Below, piece after piece: positions 4,841 to 5,005 of a DNA stretch of 5,005 bases. The DNA comes from Candidatus Uhrbacteria bacterium (lineage in GTDB: Bacteria > Patescibacteriota > Patescibacteriia > UBA9934). Location: assembly GCA_030688135.1 (NCBI GenBank), contig JAUYIW010000049.1, positions 1 to 5,005 on the forward strand, read 5' to 3'. The number at the start of each line of letters is the position of its first letter. The first letter of the stretch is position 1. The translations under genes were made by a program, and so were the position numbers. Under the pieces are notes generated by a model. That model did not search any database. It had not been told where the DNA came from and worked only from the letters and a program-made list of their open reading frames with translations.

Positions 4841-4931
4841 GATCATACGCAATTTGGGTGGAGCATGCATAGAGGCCAAAGGTTAGCTCAACCGGTAAAA
4901 ACAGCGAATATCTTGCTCTCTACCATCTCGA

Positions 4932-4958
4932 ACCCGACTTAACTTTCTGCTGTCGGGT
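4932..4958. other. stem-loop ACCCGAC/GTCGGGT
   Basis: Seven perfect pairs (4932-4938 with 4952-4958) enclose a 13-base loop. CTCTC (4916-4920) can also pair with GAGAG (4959-4963) if 11 bases bulge out. There is no T-tract on either side, so it is not a standard terminator. A 10-base direct repeat, ACCATCTCGA, flanks it at 4922-4931 and 4978-4987. Confidence 0.4.
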
Positions 4959-5005
4959 GAGAGATCTTTCGAACCCCACCATCTCGAGGAGCTTGCAATC
5001 CACGA

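Larger units (their letters stand above)
4569..5005. other. long non-coding stretch after prmC
   Basis: About 437 bases follow prmC in which no ORF, rRNA or tRNA can be supported. Composition is visibly richer in G and C than prmC, with many GGAGG and GAGG runs on the plus strand. It consists largely of degenerate short repeats (listed separately), a hairpin, and a terminal region with tRNA-like words that do not fold as a tRNA. No clear terminator for prmC is seen. Confidence 0.6.

Noticed and set aside
4883..4985. tRNA gene
   Set aside because: D-arm and T-loop words are present, but the D-stem, T-stem and acceptor stem do not pair on either strand.

Overview
The window looks like an AT-rich bacterial chromosome segment, probably from a Patescibacteria/CPR-type organism recovered by metagenomics. 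This rests on three proteins: a ribosomal protein L31 with a long basic tail, an RF1 whose peptidyl-hydrolysis loop reads GGQSVNTTYS, and a PrmC carrying NLPY instead of the usual NPPY. The assignment is an inference, since there is no 16S rRNA here. TAA, TAG and TGA are all used as stops, and no in-frame TGA interrupts the conserved genes, so the standard bacterial code fits.

Layout. Positions 1-315 hold a possible broken small coiled-coil ORF, a compact RNA-like fold (169-254) and an extended -10 promoter. A 55-residue hypothetical protein follows on the plus strand (320-487) and ends at a bidirectional terminator (499-535). From 529 to about 1647 the minus strand carries the C-terminal part of an unrecognised, possibly phage- or mobile-element-derived protein with no convincing start. 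Its open frame runs into the 3' end of a minus-strand lipoprotein gene (1595-1876) with one MopE-type Asp/Cys metal-binding motif. This overlap looks like a recombination or assembly junction. The lipoprotein has a good SD and its own promoter.

A divergent promoter at 1970-1998 then drives a long irregular hairpin (2024-2156) that forms the leader of rpmE. After a terminator come prfA (apparently leaderless) and prmC. These two work together: PrmC methylates the glutamine of the GGQ loop of RF1, which terminates translation at UAA/UAG. L31 belongs to the same translation theme.

From 4569 to the end (about 437 bases) I see no gene. It is richer in G and C and is built from degenerate short repeats: six copies of a GCGGAGGGGTTATTCTG-like 17-mer, two copies of a CATCCTGAGGAG...GGATCT unit, a CCCGAC/GTCGGG hairpin and a 10-base direct repeat.

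The most interesting items are the two unexplained RNA-like folds (169-254 and 2024-2156), the lipoprotein/phage-like gene junction near 1595-1647, and the repeat cluster after prmC.
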